Positions 27,464 through 28,350 of a DNA stretch of 28,350 nt are shown here, piece after piece. The position numbers and the translations under genes are program-made. Origin of the DNA: Ectocarpus siliculosus (taxonomy: Eukaryota; Sar; Phaeophyceae; Ectocarpales; Ectocarpaceae); NCBI GenBank assembly GCA_000310025.1, contig FN648379.1:4863-33212 (forward strand). The letters run 5' to 3'. Within the stretch, counting starts at the first letter, position 1, and the number at the start of each line of letters is the position of its first letter. Below the pieces are notes generated by a model. The model was given only the letters and a program-made list of their open reading frames with translations, was not told where the DNA came from and did not search any database.

Positions 27464-28116
27464 TTTTGCAACAAAATCGTCCTCCTCGGATACCTAGCTC
27501 TCAATCCCAGGAACCGTTCTAACACCTCCTTCATTACAGTCGCCATCCCGCACGCCGGAGTTTCTTCAAAAAAAGTGGTGGCATTCACCGGCCGCCCTTC
27601 CCCCCCCGTTGCTTCCGCTACTGATATAGTCAGATCGTGTATCACCCGAAGTTTCTCTTTCTCTTCCACCACCCCGACCGGGGACATGCGCAAACCCGGA
27701 TTTTTTTCTGTAACTTCTCTCCTGAACAACACCGCCCTGCCTGCTTCCACGTCCTCTACCACCTTCTGCCAAATCGCTCCGTGCCACTTTTGCTCGCTCG
27801 GATGATTCCCGTACGCTAACTCATGCTTCAGGTCTCCCCCCGGTCCTACTGCGATGGGTACCCCCACCTCTGCAATTTTTACCAGCACGTCCACGTGTTC
27901 AAAGCTCCCAAAACTCCCGGCAATCTTTTTCGCATCCTTATGAGGCGCCAACAAACGCCCACCCAGACTCCGCACGACATGTCCGATACCACCTCCGCTA
28001 GCATCTTTCATCTCTTCCCTCGGGGGGGGGGGCACTCCAAAGGGGTTCACTCCCTGGTTCAGTTTGTGCATGGGGGAAAAAAGGGCACGGGGCGGAAACC
28101 GGGGCCAAACTCTCAA
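27454..28116 (-). pseudogene. RT fingers and N-terminal region of the YR element
   Basis: The C-terminal half reads LRMSPVGVVEEKEKLRVIHD, then SVAEATGGEGRPVNATTFFE, typical of the RT fingers. The N-terminal part (LLAPHKDAKKIAGSFGSFEH and others) is the region before RT. The frame ends just where the palm begins: an A-run at about 27465-27469 has lost or gained one base between LLQK and MDVKSAF. Confidence 0.82.
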
Positions 28117-28306
28117 AAAACACGGCCCACGCCATATCGGCCAACACTGTCATCAATTTCAATTGTTCCGGTGACCCGGTTTTCGTTTTCCCGAGCCTCG
28201 AAAGCGCTGCTCGCCACCTTGCTTTTCTCTCAGCCGCGCCACCCGGTGCTGTACCTGCTGCTCCGGAAGCCACCGAACCCGGGACCGGCCCCGTCTCTGC
28301 GCCCAT
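27998..28306 (-). pseudogene. Upstream coding piece of the YR element (gag-like, partial)
   Basis: Open stretch RKARWRAALSRLGKTKTGSP, then LKLMTVLADMAWAVFFESL. It lies upstream of the RT fingers and would join that frame by a shift near 28100. The true start is beyond the window. Family not recognised. Confidence 0.5.
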
Positions 28307-28350
28307 GAACCACTCCCCGCTCGCGCGCGCGCGCCATCCTGTAACCTCCC

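Larger units (their letters stand above)
24640..28350 (-). mobile_element. Decayed tyrosine-recombinase (DIRS/Ngaro-type) retroelement, extends beyond window
   Basis: Read on the minus strand from the window end: N-terminal gag-like stretch, reverse transcriptase, RNase H, linker, tyrosine recombinase. This order, and the recombinase in place of an integrase, define YR retroelements. No methyltransferase-like region is seen between RNase H and the recombinase, unlike many DIRS1-type elements. Several frames are used in turn, so this copy is degenerate. The left (24640) boundary is approximate. Confidence 0.85.

Overview
The window looks like an intergenic, transposon-rich stretch of a eukaryotic nuclear genome. 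No cellular housekeeping gene was recognised. Evidence: a complete Ty3/gypsy LTR retrotransposon, a non-LTR (LINE) retrotransposon 3' end with a microsatellite tail, a tyrosine-recombinase (DIRS/Ngaro-type) retroelement, a fold-back DNA element, (TTAGGG)n telomere-type repeats inside a dispersed repeat, and many microsatellites. TTAGGG motifs plus this element mix would suit a stramenopile such as a brown alga, but that assignment is a weak inference.

Layout. 1-2317: low-complexity DNA with poly-C tracts and a two-copy tandem repeat. 2318-3741: a fold-back/MITE-like element with long inverted arms. 3813-5545: a nested locus, in which a minus-strand relic of the same gypsy family (LTR plus part of the 3' untranslated region) is split by a 5'-truncated LINE (4079-5290) flanked by an 8-bp target duplication ACACATCT. 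5546-12818: mostly non-coding DNA with one copy each (opposite orientations) of a ~200-bp dispersed repeat holding telomeric units, two tandem-repeat blocks and a repeated GC hairpin. 12823-24439: the gypsy element, with two 266-bp LTRs, 4-bp flanking duplication CGTG, gag and pol. 24640-28350 (runs off the window): a decayed minus-strand element with the order reverse transcriptase, RNase H, tyrosine recombinase.

The main discovery is in the gypsy polyprotein. Between the Ser/Thr-rich linker and the aspartic protease lies an uninterrupted, well-conserved NADAR (YbiA/DUF1768-like) domain of about 150 residues at 17170-17625. NADAR enzymes act on ADP-ribose/NAD-type N-glycosides, and some remove ADP-ribose from guanine in DNA. 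A retrotransposon carrying one could be countering host nucleic-acid ADP-ribosylation (inference). The integrase C-terminus carries a GPY/F motif, a chromodomain-like segment and a further Tudor-like segment, suggesting chromatin-guided integration.

The gypsy copy is inactive as sequenced: gag has a frameshift, the RT has a TGG-to-TAG nonsense change and a one-base slip in an A-run, and the RNase H/integrase junction changes frame. The LTRs differ at about 4 of 266 positions by eye, so insertion is fairly recent.
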